This document shows, in pieces, positions 42,310-51,335 of a stretch of DNA of 64,000 nucleotides. How positions within the stretch are numbered: position 1 is the stretch's first letter; every line of letters starts with the position of its first letter. The notes under the pieces were generated by a model. The model worked only from the letters and a program-made list of their open reading frames with translations. It made no database searches and was not told where the DNA came from. A program made the translations under genes and the position numbers. The DNA is from Streptomyces caniferus (GTDB lineage: Bacteria; Actinomycetota; Actinomycetes; Streptomycetales; Streptomycetaceae), in the NCBI RefSeq assembly GCF_009811555.1, contig NZ_BLIN01000003.1:186001-250000 (forward strand), read 5' to 3'.

Positions 42310-43338
42310 ATGATGTCGCCACTGCCGTTCGGAGACCGGTTACGGAAAGAGCTGGGGACGCCCGGGAGCCACCGCGTCCTGGAGAGCAGCCCACGTTCGC
42401 GCGTCTGGCGCGTCGAGCTGGACGGGGTACCGGTGGTCGTCAAGCAGCTCGTCGAGGCGCCCGATGCCGCACGGCGGTACGCGAACGAGGTGGCCGCCCT
42501 GCGGCTCGCCTCCCGGGCCGAACCGGCCATCGTGCCGGGCCTGTTGGGCACCGACGACGCGGAGCGCGTGCTGGTCCTGGAGCATCTCGCACACCGCCGG
42601 CCGTCCCGTGACTGGATCGTCGACTACGCCGCCGCCCTCGCCCGGCTGCACGCCACCGGTACGCCCGAGGACGCCGGGCTCCTGCCGGCCTGGTCCGGCC
42701 CCACCCCGGACGACATCGGCTCCTTCCTCCACCTCGCCGAGGCGCTCGAGGTGTCCGTGCCGTCCTGGGCGCCCGCCGAACTCGAGGCGCTCGCGGACCG
42801 GATCGACCGGGCACCGGGGCACGCCCTGCTCCACGGAGATCCGTGCCCCGGCAACGATCTGCACACCGCTCAGGGAGTGAGGTTCATCGACTTCGAGCAG
42901 GCCGCACTCGGCAGCGGAACCATGGAACTCGCGTATCTGCGCATCGGATTTCCGACGTGCTGGTGCTCCACCGCGCCGGACGCACCGCTCATGGACCGCG
43001 CCGAGACGGCCTACCGGACCGCGTGGGCCGCCGCGACCGGCACCGAACCCGACGGCGATCTGACCGATGCCTGCGCCGGCTGGCTGCTGCGCGGCGACGC
43101 ACTGGTGCAGCGGGCCCACCGGGACACCGTCGATCACCTGGCCCGCATCCCGGACCGGGACTGGGAATGGGGCACCGCGACAGCCCGGCAACGGCTGGTC
43201 CACCGGCTCGGCGTCGTCGCACAACGGACGACCGGCCGTGAGGACCTCAGCGGTCTGCACCGTCTCTCCGCGGACCTGCGCCACCGCATGCTGACCCGGT
43301 GGCCCACGCTCCGGCCACTGCCCTCGCGGCGCCCGTAG
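42310..43338 (+). CDS. Aminoglycoside phosphotransferase-fold kinase
   Basis: A 342-residue protein kinase-like phosphotransferase. VVVKQL carries the ATP-binding lysine, and HALLHGDPCPGNDLH the catalytic loop (H-G-D-x-x-x-x-N). VRFIDFEQAALG carries the DFE metal-binding Asp in place of DFG. APH-fold enzymes phosphorylate sugars, choline, homoserine or aminoglycosides; this one lacks any resistance-specific feature and its substrate is unknown. ATG 42310 sits 10 bases beyond GGAAGG; ATG 42301 lies too close to it. Confidence 0.85.
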   Translation: MMSPLPFGDRLRKELGTPGSHRVLESSPRSRVWRVELDGVPVVVKQLVEAPDAARRYANEVAALRLASRAEPAIVPGLLGTDDAERVLVLEHLAHRRPSRDWIVDYAAALARLHATGTPEDAGLLPAWSGPTPDDIGSFLHLAEALEVSVPSWAPAELEALADRIDRAPGHALLHGDPCPGNDLHTAQGVRFIDFEQAALGSGTMELAYLRIGFPTCWCSTAPDAPLMDRAETAYRTAWAAATGTEPDGDLTDACAGWLLRGDALVQRAHRDTVDHLARIPDRDWEWGTATARQRLVHRLGVVAQRTTGREDLSGLHRLSADLRHRMLTRWPTLRPLPSRRP

Positions 43339-43490
43339 CGGCCGGCTCGCGCGGACTCCTCGGGCACGGGGGCCACGGCCCGTGTCGTACCCGGCAGGAG
43401 GCCGCGCGGCTGCCCGCCGCGGCCGTTGCTGTCCTCCTCGCGTCGAACGGGCCTCCCCCGCCCGGCTGATGGCGATGCGCCGCCAGGCCG

Positions 43491-44213
43491 ATGCAGCGGG
43501 CCAGGGGGCCGCCGGACCCTCGGAGGGTGACCCGACGGAAGAACGACGCACCTGACGACACCTCAGCACTGTCCGCTGAGAGCGCCGCCCCGGGCGGCCC
43601 CGCGGACGCCGGACGAGACGGACCACGCGTGGCTGCTCGCCGCCGCATCCTGCCGAAGCCGCACGGCCGGACGGCGGCGGCCGTGCCCCGTTGGGCCGTG
43701 TGGACCGCGTACGCCACCACGCTGACCACGCTGCCCTCCTGCATCTGGCGGATCGCGGCCATGAACCTCCACGCGCCGCTGCTCGCGCACACGACGAAGC
43801 CGGTCCCTGGTCATGGGACGGTGCTGTTCACCGGCTGGTGGTACGTGCTGGTCCTGAGCGTGGTCAGCGAGGCGCTGGCGTACCTCACCCTCGGGCTGGT
43901 CAGCGAGTGGGGCGAGGTGGTGCCGCGCTGGGTCCCCGGACTGGGCGGACGTCGGGTCCCGGTCCTCGCCGCCGTCGTCCCTGCCGGCCTCGGTGCGGCG
44001 GTGCTCACGCTGCTCTTCCCGTACGCGCTGATCATGTCGTGCCTGGGCCGGATGCTCGACGGGACGCCCGGCTCAGGTGTGATCACGCACGGGTGGCAGA
44101 CCGCCGTCTTCGCCATCGCCTATGTGCCGTTGGCCGCCTGGGGCCCGCTGCTCGGCATCGTGACCGTGCACTGCTACCGGCGCCGCCGCTCCCCCCGTAT
44201 GGTCACCGCCTGA
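43491..44213 (+). CDS. Integral membrane protein of unknown function
   Basis: About 240 residues with a disordered basic N-terminus (1-60) and four hydrophobic segments: AVWTAYATTLTTLPSCIWRI, WWYVLVLSVVSEALAYLTLG, VLAAVVPAGLGAAVLTLLFP and FAIAYVPLAAWGPLLGIVTV. No conserved motif that I recognise. The start is uncertain (ATG 43491; GTG 43527 has GGAGG directly abutting it, which is too close). It lies 150 bp after the kinase gene on the same strand. Confidence 0.75.
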   Translation: MQRARGPPDPRRVTRRKNDAPDDTSALSAESAAPGGPADAGRDGPRVAARRRILPKPHGRTAAAVPRWAVWTAYATTLTTLPSCIWRIAAMNLHAPLLAHTTKPVPGHGTVLFTGWWYVLVLSVVSEALAYLTLGLVSEWGEVVPRWVPGLGGRRVPVLAAVVPAGLGAAVLTLLFPYALIMSCLGRMLDGTPGSGVITHGWQTAVFAIAYVPLAAWGPLLGIVTVHCYRRRRSPRMVTA

Positions 44214-44255
44214 CCGTGGTGACCATCCGGCATCGTCGTCGCGGGCCGGGGCGGA

Positions 44256-45335
44256 TCAGCCGATGTGCGATCCGGTCTTCTCCAGGGCCTCGCGTACGGG
44301 CTGGTAGAACGACTCGCCACCCGTGGCGCAGGTGCCCCGGCCGCCCGAGGTCAGGCCCAGCGCGGTGTCGCCGTCGAAGAGCCCGCCGCCGCTGTCCCCG
44401 GATTCCGCGCAGAGGGAGGCCTGGACGAGGTCGTCGACCGCCCCCTCCTGGTAGTTGGCCGTCACCTCGACGGCGGTGACCTCGCCACTGCGGAGGTGCG
44501 TGCTGCTGCCGCTGCGCTGCACCCGCTCGCCCACGATCGCATCGCCCACCTTGCCGATGGACTGCATGCTGCCGTTGTAGAGGTCCACCTGGCTGGGGTG
44601 CGCGACATCGGCGTCGGTGTACCTCGCGATCCCGAAGTCGTCACCGGGGAAGGAGCCGGCCTCCGTCACGGCGAACTCCGGTCCCCCTTGCGTGGCGGCC
44701 CAGCTCTGCACGGCGTTGGCGCAGTGCCCGGCGGTCAGGAAGTACGGCCGTCCGTCCCTGATGACGTTGAAGCCGAGCGAACAGCGCGCGCCGCTCCCCC
44801 AGATGGCGTTGCCGCCGGCGACCAGTGGCCGGAGGGTGCCCGTCGACTGTCTGAGGACGGCCCGGTCACCGAGCGAGGAGACGACCTTCTTGAGCTGCTC
44901 CAGGCGGTCGCCGGTGACCGTACGGTCGGCGACGACGGCCACCTGGTTGGTCTTGGGGTCCGTCGCCCAGGACGTTCCGGGGATCGCGGCCTGTTGCTTG
45001 AGGGTCGCCCGGGCGGCGTTGAGCGAGGTGAGGGAGTGCTTGACGATCTTGGCCTCGGCGCCGGCGCCACGGACCTTGGCCGCGGCGGCCTCGGTGGTCA
45101 CATTGACGATGAGCTTGTTGTGCGGGGCGTCGTAGTAGAAACCCGCCGCCTCGGCCCCGAGGGCGGTGCTGATGTTCCTGGCGCGCTGCGCGGCGGCGGT
45201 GGCCGTCGGGGGCTCGGGGGCCGCCTTGGCCGGGGCGGCCTGGGCGCTCTGCAGAGCGAGTGCGGCGGCGATCAGAGTCACCGTCCCCACACTGCCGAGG
45301 ACGGTGCGGGACGTAGGTACACATGTGTGCTTCAA
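44256..45335 (-). CDS. Streptogrisin-like serine protease precursor (S1 family)
   Basis: A prepro-protease of ~359 residues. The signal peptide (LGSVGTVTLIAAALALQSAQ) is followed by an alpha-lytic-type prodomain (~35-170). The mature enzyme starts near GGNAIWGSGARCSLGFNVI. Catalytic residues: His in LTAGHC, Asp in DDFGIARY and Ser in ESGDSGGGLF. Cysteines C-SLGF, GHC, LC-AES and GTC could form disulfides. It is a secreted chymotrypsin-like protease. I chose TTG 45335 (LKHTCVPTSR), a start common for streptogrisins, with GAGGTC upstream. Confidence 0.93.
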   Translation of the reverse strand: MKHTCVPTSRTVLGSVGTVTLIAAALALQSAQAAPAKAAPEPPTATAAAQRARNISTALGAEAAGFYYDAPHNKLIVNVTTEAAAAKVRGAGAEAKIVKHSLTSLNAARATLKQQAAIPGTSWATDPKTNQVAVVADRTVTGDRLEQLKKVVSSLGDRAVLRQSTGTLRPLVAGGNAIWGSGARCSLGFNVIRDGRPYFLTAGHCANAVQSWAATQGGPEFAVTEAGSFPGDDFGIARYTDADVAHPSQVDLYNGSMQSIGKVGDAIVGERVQRSGSSTHLRSGEVTAVEVTANYQEGAVDDLVQASLCAESGDSGGGLFDGDTALGLTSGGRGTCATGGESFYQPVREALEKTGSHIG

Positions 45336-46071
45336 CTCAAGACCTCTGGTGTGGAGTTGGGCCTGCAGTGGATATCCGGGCCCGCGGGAGGCAGGCGTTT
45401 CCCCTCCCCCTTGACGAAGTCGATTCCGTGCCGCCCCGTTTCGTGCGGGAATTCCCGCGCATTCGCGGCGGCACACCGGATCGCTCTCCGCCGAAGTACG
45501 GCTCTCATGGAGCGCGCTGTGCATCGACATTCATTGCCTCGTCATATGCCTTGACTTCAAGGGGTATCGGCGTCGCGAGCGGCCGGTGCGTGTGGCACGG
45601 CGGAATGAAATCATTCTTTCCTGCGCCCGCTTCGCGCTACACCCGCCCGGCCACAGGTCCGCAGGAATCACCTGTACGGCCGGTGGCGCCACCGGCAGCT
45701 GCCCGGATTCCCCCACCCCCCCTTCATCGACAGCGTCCCCGACAACCTGCTCACGGAATGGGACCGCCCAAAAGCCATTCCGCAAATCGCGCGCCAAGAA
45801 TGGTGATAGGCCCAAGTCCGTACCACATGACGGGTCAATTGATGCGGACGAGGCCCGCGAGGCGCTGGGCCGTACGAGTGAAATCGGGTCGCCCTCCCTA
45901 TGCACGGGACGTGGGGCGGTGGGTCAATCGAGGTATCCGCGCGATGGGCCGCCCATTCCTCCGCACGGGCCGGATCAGTCATTCCCCCGATCCCCCGGCG
46001 ACCCCACCCGCGCCCCCATACGCATGTGCTGGTCGTCATGGGCCTGGGCGTTCCCTCGCAGGAGGCCTCTC
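45336..46071. other. Divergent intergenic region upstream of the protease and the acyltransferase
   Basis: About 740 bp holding both promoters. An AT-richer part at 45520-45570 (TTGACTTCAAGG) is a plausible promoter area. I see no gene; the acyltransferase frame is open upstream but reads as Pro/Thr/Arg shadow sequence. Confidence 0.5.
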
Positions 46072-47268
46072 GTGCACGATCTCCCCAGCCCGTCGTCCCG
46101 GCCCACCGCCACGGCCGGCCGCGTCGTCGGCCGCATCGGTACGGAGGAGCCGTCGGCGAAGGACGGCACACGGCCGGGCCGTCCCCGGCGGCTGCCCTCG
46201 CTGACCGGTCTGCGTTTCGCCGCCGCGGGCGGGGTCGTCTTCACCCACAGCGCGCTGATGATCAACCCTCATCTCGCCCGGACCCTCGGGCCCGAAGTGT
46301 GGGTGGGGGCGAGTTCGGTTTCGCTCTTCTTCATTCTGAGCGGCTATGTGCTGACGCATTCCGCCCGCCCGACCGACACCGCGCGGGCCTTCTGGCGGCG
46401 GCGTGCCGCCAAGATCCTGCCGAATCACGTCCTGACCTGGTGTGTGGTCATGGCCGCGCTCGCCTGTGCCGGAGCGGCCGCCGCCACGCACGCTTCCGAA
46501 TGGCCGGCGAACCTCTCCAGCCTCTTCCTGGTGAACACCTGGGTGCCCAGTCAGCGTTTCGTCTCCGCGGGCAATCCGGTTTCCTGGTCGCTGGCCGCCG
46601 AGATGTTCTTCTATCTCCTCTTCCCCCTCCTCCTGCCGCGTGTCGAACGGCTGTCACGCCGTGGGCTGTTGATCGGCGCGGGCACGGCTGTGGTCATTGT
46701 CTGGACGTGCCCGGTGCTCTACGAATTCGTCCTCAACCCCGGCGGCCCGTCGTTCCCCGGATACTGGTCCTTGTACATGTTGCCGATCGCGCGACTGCCG
46801 GAATTCGTCCTCGGCATGCTGCTGGCCCGTATCTCCTCGTCGGGAATGCGGATTCCGCGTATTCCCGTTCTCCCGGCCGCCCTGGGTGTCATCAGCACGA
46901 TCGTGGTGAACAGTACGTTCCTGCCGCACAGCTTCCTGTACGCGGCCTCGACCGTGGTCCCGCTCGCCATGCTGGTGTACGCGACCGCGGAGCTGGACCT
47001 GCGCGGCAGGGCCTCGCTGCTGCGCGCACCCGCCCTGGTGTACCTCGGTGAGATCTCCTACGCCATGTACCTCGTCCACTTCCTGGTACTGGGTTTGATG
47101 TACCTGTCCCTGACGGGTCTGGGATGGAGCAACCTCTCCGTGGTGCTGGCCGCCCTTCCCGTCGTACTGCTGTCCTCCTGGCTGCTGTACGCGGGGGTGG
47201 AGCGGCCGTGCGTCCGGCGCTTCTCCGTGTCCCGCCGGGCCCGCCCTCGTACCGCCACACCTTCGTGA
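46072..47268 (+). CDS. Acyltransferase 3 family membrane protein
   Basis: A 398-residue membrane O-acyltransferase with about ten hydrophobic segments. The catalytic His lies in FAAAGGVVFTHSALMINP; the R-x-R-type motif appears in ARAFWRRRAAKILPNH; and FLVNTWVPSQRFVSAGNPVS and SWSLAAEMFFYLLFPLLLP are also typical. Such proteins move acetyl or other acyl groups onto sugars of lipids, polysaccharides or antibiotics. GTG 46072 has GGAGG upstream. The methyltransferase and glycosyltransferase follow on the same strand. Confidence 0.9.
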   Translation: MHDLPSPSSRPTATAGRVVGRIGTEEPSAKDGTRPGRPRRLPSLTGLRFAAAGGVVFTHSALMINPHLARTLGPEVWVGASSVSLFFILSGYVLTHSARPTDTARAFWRRRAAKILPNHVLTWCVVMAALACAGAAAATHASEWPANLSSLFLVNTWVPSQRFVSAGNPVSWSLAAEMFFYLLFPLLLPRVERLSRRGLLIGAGTAVVIVWTCPVLYEFVLNPGGPSFPGYWSLYMLPIARLPEFVLGMLLARISSSGMRIPRIPVLPAALGVISTIVVNSTFLPHSFLYAASTVVPLAMLVYATAELDLRGRASLLRAPALVYLGEISYAMYLVHFLVLGLMYLSLTGLGWSNLSVVLAALPVVLLSSWLLYAGVERPCVRRFSVSRRARPRTATPS

Positions 47269-47398
47269 ACGCACCCGGGCGTTCCGGTGGTACGTGCGCC
47301 GCGTGCCCGGCCCCCGGAGCCGGTCCGGCGTACCCCGCCCGCCCTCCGCACCGGTGTCGGCGCTCCCCCCTCAGGACCACATCTGAAAGAAGCCCCCC

Positions 47399-48460
47399 AT
47401 GATGAGTACGCGAAGCGCGCAGATCGCCGCCCACCGGCCCCGTTACCAGGACGAGCTGGCCCGCGGGCTGGAGCGGTTCTTCGAACCACGGCGCACCACC
47501 TGCCCCTGGTGCAGCTCCTCGCGGCTGCGCGGGCACCTGCGCACCACGGACCATCCCCAGCGCAAACCCGGGACGTTCGTACTCGACCAGTGCCGAAGTT
47601 GCGGGCATGTGTTCCAGAACCCCCGGCTGAGCGCGGACGGACTCGATTTCTACTACCGGGACTGTTACGACGGCCTGGGCGAGGCGACGATGGCGCGGCT
47701 GGCCGGCTCGCCCCTCGCGGTGAGGCTCTACCGGGCCCGCGCCCGGGCACTGCTCCCGTTCGGCCGCCCCTTACGCTGGCTGGACGTGGGCACCGGTCAC
47801 GGCCACTTCTGCGCCGAGGCCCGAAGGGTCCATCCGGACACCCAGTTCCACGGGCTCGACTGGGGCGAGGGCGTCGAGATCGCCGCGCGCGAGGGCCGCA
47901 TCGCGCGGGCCTACCGGGGCTCCTTCGTCGGGATGGCAGGTCAATTGGCCTGCCAGTACGACGTCGTGAGCATGCATCACTATCTGGAACACACTCTGGC
48001 ACCACGGCAGGAACTGGCCGCCGCCCACACCGCGCTGCGCCCCGGCGGTCACCTCCTGGTGGAAGTGCCCGACCCGGAATCGGCCTCCGCCCGGCTGCTG
48101 GGCCAATGGTGGGGCCCATGGCTCCAGCCCCAGCATCTGCACTTCGTCCCTCTGGACAACCTGTGCGGCGCGCTGGCCGAGCAGGGGTTCACCGTCGTGG
48201 CCACCGACCGGCAAGAGCCGCATGTCCCCACCGATCTGACGTCCGCCGCGGTGAACATGCTCAAATCCGTCCTGCCGAGCGAAGATCTGCCCTGGCTGCC
48301 CGAGCGGCCCGGACCGCTCCGCCGCTGGGTCCGCCGGCTGGGCCTGCTGGCCGTCGCCCCCGCGCTCGTCGTCCTCGTAGGGATCGACATAGCGCTGGCG
48401 CCCCTCACCCGGCGCACCCGGCTGTCCAACGCCTACCGGGTGGTCGCGCGCCGCGACTGA
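47399..48460 (+). CDS. SAM-dependent methyltransferase with N-terminal zinc ribbon and C-terminal membrane segment
   Basis: A 353-residue class I methyltransferase. An N-terminal zinc-ribbon-like motif (TTCPWCSSSRLRGHLR ... QCRSCGHVFQNPRL) is followed by SAM motif I LDVGTGHGHF and the post-I acid in FHGLDWGEG. YDVVSMHHYLEHTLAPRQEL and PGGHLLVEVPDPE complete the fold. A hydrophobic C-terminal segment (LLAVAPALVVLVGIDIALAP) suggests membrane attachment. Similar zinc-ribbon methyltransferases modify sugars or lipids. The start is ATG 47399 or 47402. It lies between an acyltransferase and a glycosyltransferase, so the target is probably a shared glycosylated product. Confidence 0.88.
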   Translation: MMSTRSAQIAAHRPRYQDELARGLERFFEPRRTTCPWCSSSRLRGHLRTTDHPQRKPGTFVLDQCRSCGHVFQNPRLSADGLDFYYRDCYDGLGEATMARLAGSPLAVRLYRARARALLPFGRPLRWLDVGTGHGHFCAEARRVHPDTQFHGLDWGEGVEIAAREGRIARAYRGSFVGMAGQLACQYDVVSMHHYLEHTLAPRQELAAAHTALRPGGHLLVEVPDPESASARLLGQWWGPWLQPQHLHFVPLDNLCGALAEQGFTVVATDRQEPHVPTDLTSAAVNMLKSVLPSEDLPWLPERPGPLRRWVRRLGLLAVAPALVVLVGIDIALAPLTRRTRLSNAYRVVARRD

Positions 48461-48642
48461 CCACAGGGCCGGGACCCCGCCGCAAGCGCCCCGCGGGGAA
48501 CGTCACCCGGCCCTCGTCCACCACACAACTGCACTGCCATTCCGGCACGTTCGGCTGAACAAGGAATTCATCGGTACACCACCCGAGTGAAGCCGAAGAC
48601 GGTCGGAATCAGCGCGGCCGACGAAACGGGACACTGCCGACC

Positions 48643-49911
48643 ATGCACATCCTCATCGCTACCGCAGGTTCGCACGGGGACGTGGCTCCTTACACCGGCC
48701 TGGGGGCCCGGCTGCATCGCGCCGGGCACCGGGTGGTGGTGGCCACCCATGAGCGCTCCGCCGAGCTGGTGCGCCGCAGCGGCCTGGGCTTCCACCCCCT
48801 TCCGCTCGACCGGTACGCCACGTCCGGAAAGGACGGCGCGCACGGCCACGGCGCGGGGAAGGGCGCCGGCCTCTCCAAGGTCGAACAAATACAGCTGGCA
48901 CGGGAGTTGGCCCCGGAGATGGCCGACGCGGTGGCCGAGGTCTGTGCGGCGGGGGCCGAGGTCCTCTTGTTCTCCAGCAGCCTGGCTCCCCTGGGGCTGG
49001 TGGCGGCGGAGGGTCTGCGACTGCCCGGCGTCGGCGTGTTCCTGCAGCCGCTGGAGCCCACCCGGGAGTTCCCGCCGGTCATCTTCGACATGCCGTCGTG
49101 GGGACCGTTCGCCAACCGCGCCCTGGGGCAGTGCGCCCAGTCGTTGCTGTCCCGGGCGTTCGCTCCTGGGGTGCGCCATCTGCAGCGCAGGCTGGGCGTG
49201 ACGCCGGACGCGCTGGCTCGGCGGCGCAGGACCTGGCCCGTCCACCACGGCTTCAGCCCCGCGGTGGTGCCCCGGCCTGCCGACTGGCGTCCGGGGATGG
49301 AGGTGGCGGGCTACTGGTGGCCGTCGGAGGCCCCTGACTGGACCCCGGATACCCGGCTGGCGGATTTCCTCGGGTCCGGTCCGCCGCCGGTGTTCGTGGG
49401 CTTCGGCAGCATGTCGCCGAGCGACCCGGAGCGCCTCGGGCGTCTCCTGGTGCGCGCCCTGCGAATCGCCGGAGTACGCGGCGTCGTCCAGTCGAGCTGG
49501 GCCGGCCTGTCGGTCGAGGAGGACGATGTCCTGACGGTCGGTGAGGCCCCGCACGCCCGGCTGTTTCCGCAGATGGCAGCCGTGGTCCACCACGCGGGCG
49601 CCGGAACCACGGCCGCCGGCCTGCGCGCGGGCGTGCCGGCAGTCCCCGTGCCGATGATGCTGGACCAGCCCTTCTGGGCGTCGCGGCTCACCTCACTCGG
49701 CGTCAGCCCCGGAAGGCTGCCCTTCCAGCGGCTGACGGCGGAGAACCTCGGTTCCGCGCTGCGGAAGGCCGTGCACGATCCCCGGTACCGCCGTCGCGCC
49801 CGGCAGGTGGCGGCATTGCTCGCCACGGAGGACGGTGCGGGGCGGGTACTGGCGGCGGTGGAGCAACTGGCGGGAGGAGACGGCCCAGAGGGCCGAGCCC
49901 GCGGCCACTGA
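48643..49911 (+). CDS. GT1-family glycosyltransferase (MGT type)
   Basis: A 422-residue GT-B glycosyltransferase. The N-terminal acceptor domain begins MHILIATAGSHGDVAPYTGL with the GSHGDV loop. The donor domain has PVFVGFGSMSPSDPERL and the C-terminal nucleotide-sugar motif VVHHAGAGTTAAGLRAGVP followed by PMMLDQPFWASRL, as in macrolide or sterol glucosyltransferases. It transfers a sugar from an NDP-sugar to a lipid or small-molecule acceptor. It is 180 bp after the methyltransferase and probably in the same unit. Confidence 0.92.
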   Translation: MHILIATAGSHGDVAPYTGLGARLHRAGHRVVVATHERSAELVRRSGLGFHPLPLDRYATSGKDGAHGHGAGKGAGLSKVEQIQLARELAPEMADAVAEVCAAGAEVLLFSSSLAPLGLVAAEGLRLPGVGVFLQPLEPTREFPPVIFDMPSWGPFANRALGQCAQSLLSRAFAPGVRHLQRRLGVTPDALARRRRTWPVHHGFSPAVVPRPADWRPGMEVAGYWWPSEAPDWTPDTRLADFLGSGPPPVFVGFGSMSPSDPERLGRLLVRALRIAGVRGVVQSSWAGLSVEEDDVLTVGEAPHARLFPQMAAVVHHAGAGTTAAGLRAGVPAVPVPMMLDQPFWASRLTSLGVSPGRLPFQRLTAENLGSALRKAVHDPRYRRRARQVAALLATEDGAGRVLAAVEQLAGGDGPEGRARGH

Positions 49912-49960
49912 GGCCGCATCGCGGCGGAGTACCCGCACGTCGTACCGCGGCGGGCTCCGG

Positions 49961-50295
49961 AGTCGCCGAGCCGGCCCCGTCCGCCTACGGCTTGGCACAG
50001 GCGCCCACCGAGGCAGGAGTGTCCCTGCGGCTGGTGCAGTACGACTTCGAGACCAAGGAGAAGCTGCTGCTCCATGGACTGCAGCAGTTGACCACCGGGC
50101 GCGGCGGCCCGTATCGCCGACCGGGTCCGGGCCACCGGGGACGCTCCCGGACCCCGCGAGCTGATCGAGGCCGTCCGCTTCACTCGCCCGTCGGCGGGCC
50201 TGGGCAGCAGCGTCCTGCTGGGCCCGCGTGCCCCGGAGGCCGCGACAGCGGTCCTCCGCCACCATCTGGACCGCCTCTTTACGAACAGCGGGTAA
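49961..50295 (+). pseudogene. TetR-family regulator remnant
   Basis: EAGVSLRLVQYDFETKEKLL with HGLQQLTTG looks like the end of a TetR helix-turn-helix and its first effector helix. After a frame change the text continues AARIADRVRATGDAPGPREL, VLLGPRAPEAATAVLRHHLD and RLFTNSG then a stop. The start, the first helices and much of the middle are gone. It is a decayed regulator next to the glycosyltransferase, perhaps once its regulator. Confidence 0.6.
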
Positions 50296-50431
50296 CCCCC
50301 TCCGCGATCGGGCCACTTGAGCCGCCAGTCGGCCCGCTCCCCCGGCCCGTCGCCCTGGCAGCTGAATTGCGTCGACACGCTCGCCCTCCGCAATTAGCCT
50401 CGACCGCCATGAGCACCAAGAAGGAACGTGC

Positions 50432-51223
50432 ATGACCGAGGCGTTGACCCGACGGCTCATCGCCGCCCTGTACGAGGACGACGTGCGCCGCGTGGACGCA
50501 CTCCTGCGGCAGGGCGCTGCCCCGTCCGCGCCGGACCCCGACGGGGAGACCCCGTTGTACCTGGCCGCGGTGAGCGGGCACACGGACATCGTGCGACTGC
50601 TCCTCCAGGCGGGAGCCGCACCCGATGTCGAGAGCAGGGGAGAGCCGGGCAGCGCGGGTCTGCCGCTGTGTGCGGCGGCGTCCTGGGACCACTGCGAGGT
50701 GGTGCGCGAACTGCTCGCTCATGGCGCCGACCCCGACCGGCGGGAGGACGACGGGACCTCCTACTCGCCCCTGATGTGGGCGGCCACCGGAGGCCACCAC
50801 CGCACCGCCCGACTCCTGCTCGACGCACACGCCGACCCTGACCTGGGCCAGGACGGGCACACCCCGTTGATGGCAGCGGCCCAGCGCGGATCGATCGCGG
50901 TGGTGCGGGCCCTGCTGCGCCACGGCGCCGACCCCCGCCTCACCGATGCACAGGGGCGTACGGCAGAGAGCATGGCCCGCGAAGAGTGCGGCAAGGACCT
51001 CGCACACGAGCTGCGGGAGCGGGCGAGCGCCGCCCCCGACGCCAGGTGCGAGGTCCGGCGCAGCCCACGGCCCGAGGGCACGGAACTGATCGAGGTCACG
51101 GTCAACTCGCCGGGCGGAACCGGCGCGGCCACCTGGCAGGGCGAAACGGGGCACGCCGCGATCGCGGCGCTCCTGCGGGAACACACGCGGGATGGAGACG
51201 CGTCGGCGAGGCGGCGTCCGTGA
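50432..51223 (+). CDS. Ankyrin-repeat protein
   Basis: A cytosolic protein of 263 residues with four to five ankyrin repeats: DGETPLYLAAVSGHTDIVRL, LPLCAAASWDHCEVVREL, YSPLMWAATGGHHRTARLLL and HTPLMAAAQRGSIAVVRALL. The C-terminal ~75 residues (RRSPRPEGTELIEVTVNSPG) are a separate beta-rich stretch that I do not recognise. It probably mediates protein contacts. ATG 50432 follows AAGGAACG. A regulator gene of the MocR type follows on the same strand. Confidence 0.88.
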   Translation: MTEALTRRLIAALYEDDVRRVDALLRQGAAPSAPDPDGETPLYLAAVSGHTDIVRLLLQAGAAPDVESRGEPGSAGLPLCAAASWDHCEVVRELLAHGADPDRREDDGTSYSPLMWAATGGHHRTARLLLDAHADPDLGQDGHTPLMAAAQRGSIAVVRALLRHGADPRLTDAQGRTAESMAREECGKDLAHELRERASAAPDARCEVRRSPRPEGTELIEVTVNSPGGTGAATWQGETGHAAIAALLREHTRDGDASARRRP

Positions 51224-51335
51224 TGCCGTGCCGCATTACCGGCCGCCTTCACCGTATGCAGTGGGCCTCAAGGCCAAAGGCGCAGGTCTGTACAGTGATC
51301 GGCCCGGGGAACACGCCCCGTTCCGGGAGAGTGGC

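Noticed and set aside
42310..43338. Aminoglycoside resistance gene
   Set aside because: Only the general phosphotransferase fold is visible; nothing specific to characterised resistance enzymes.
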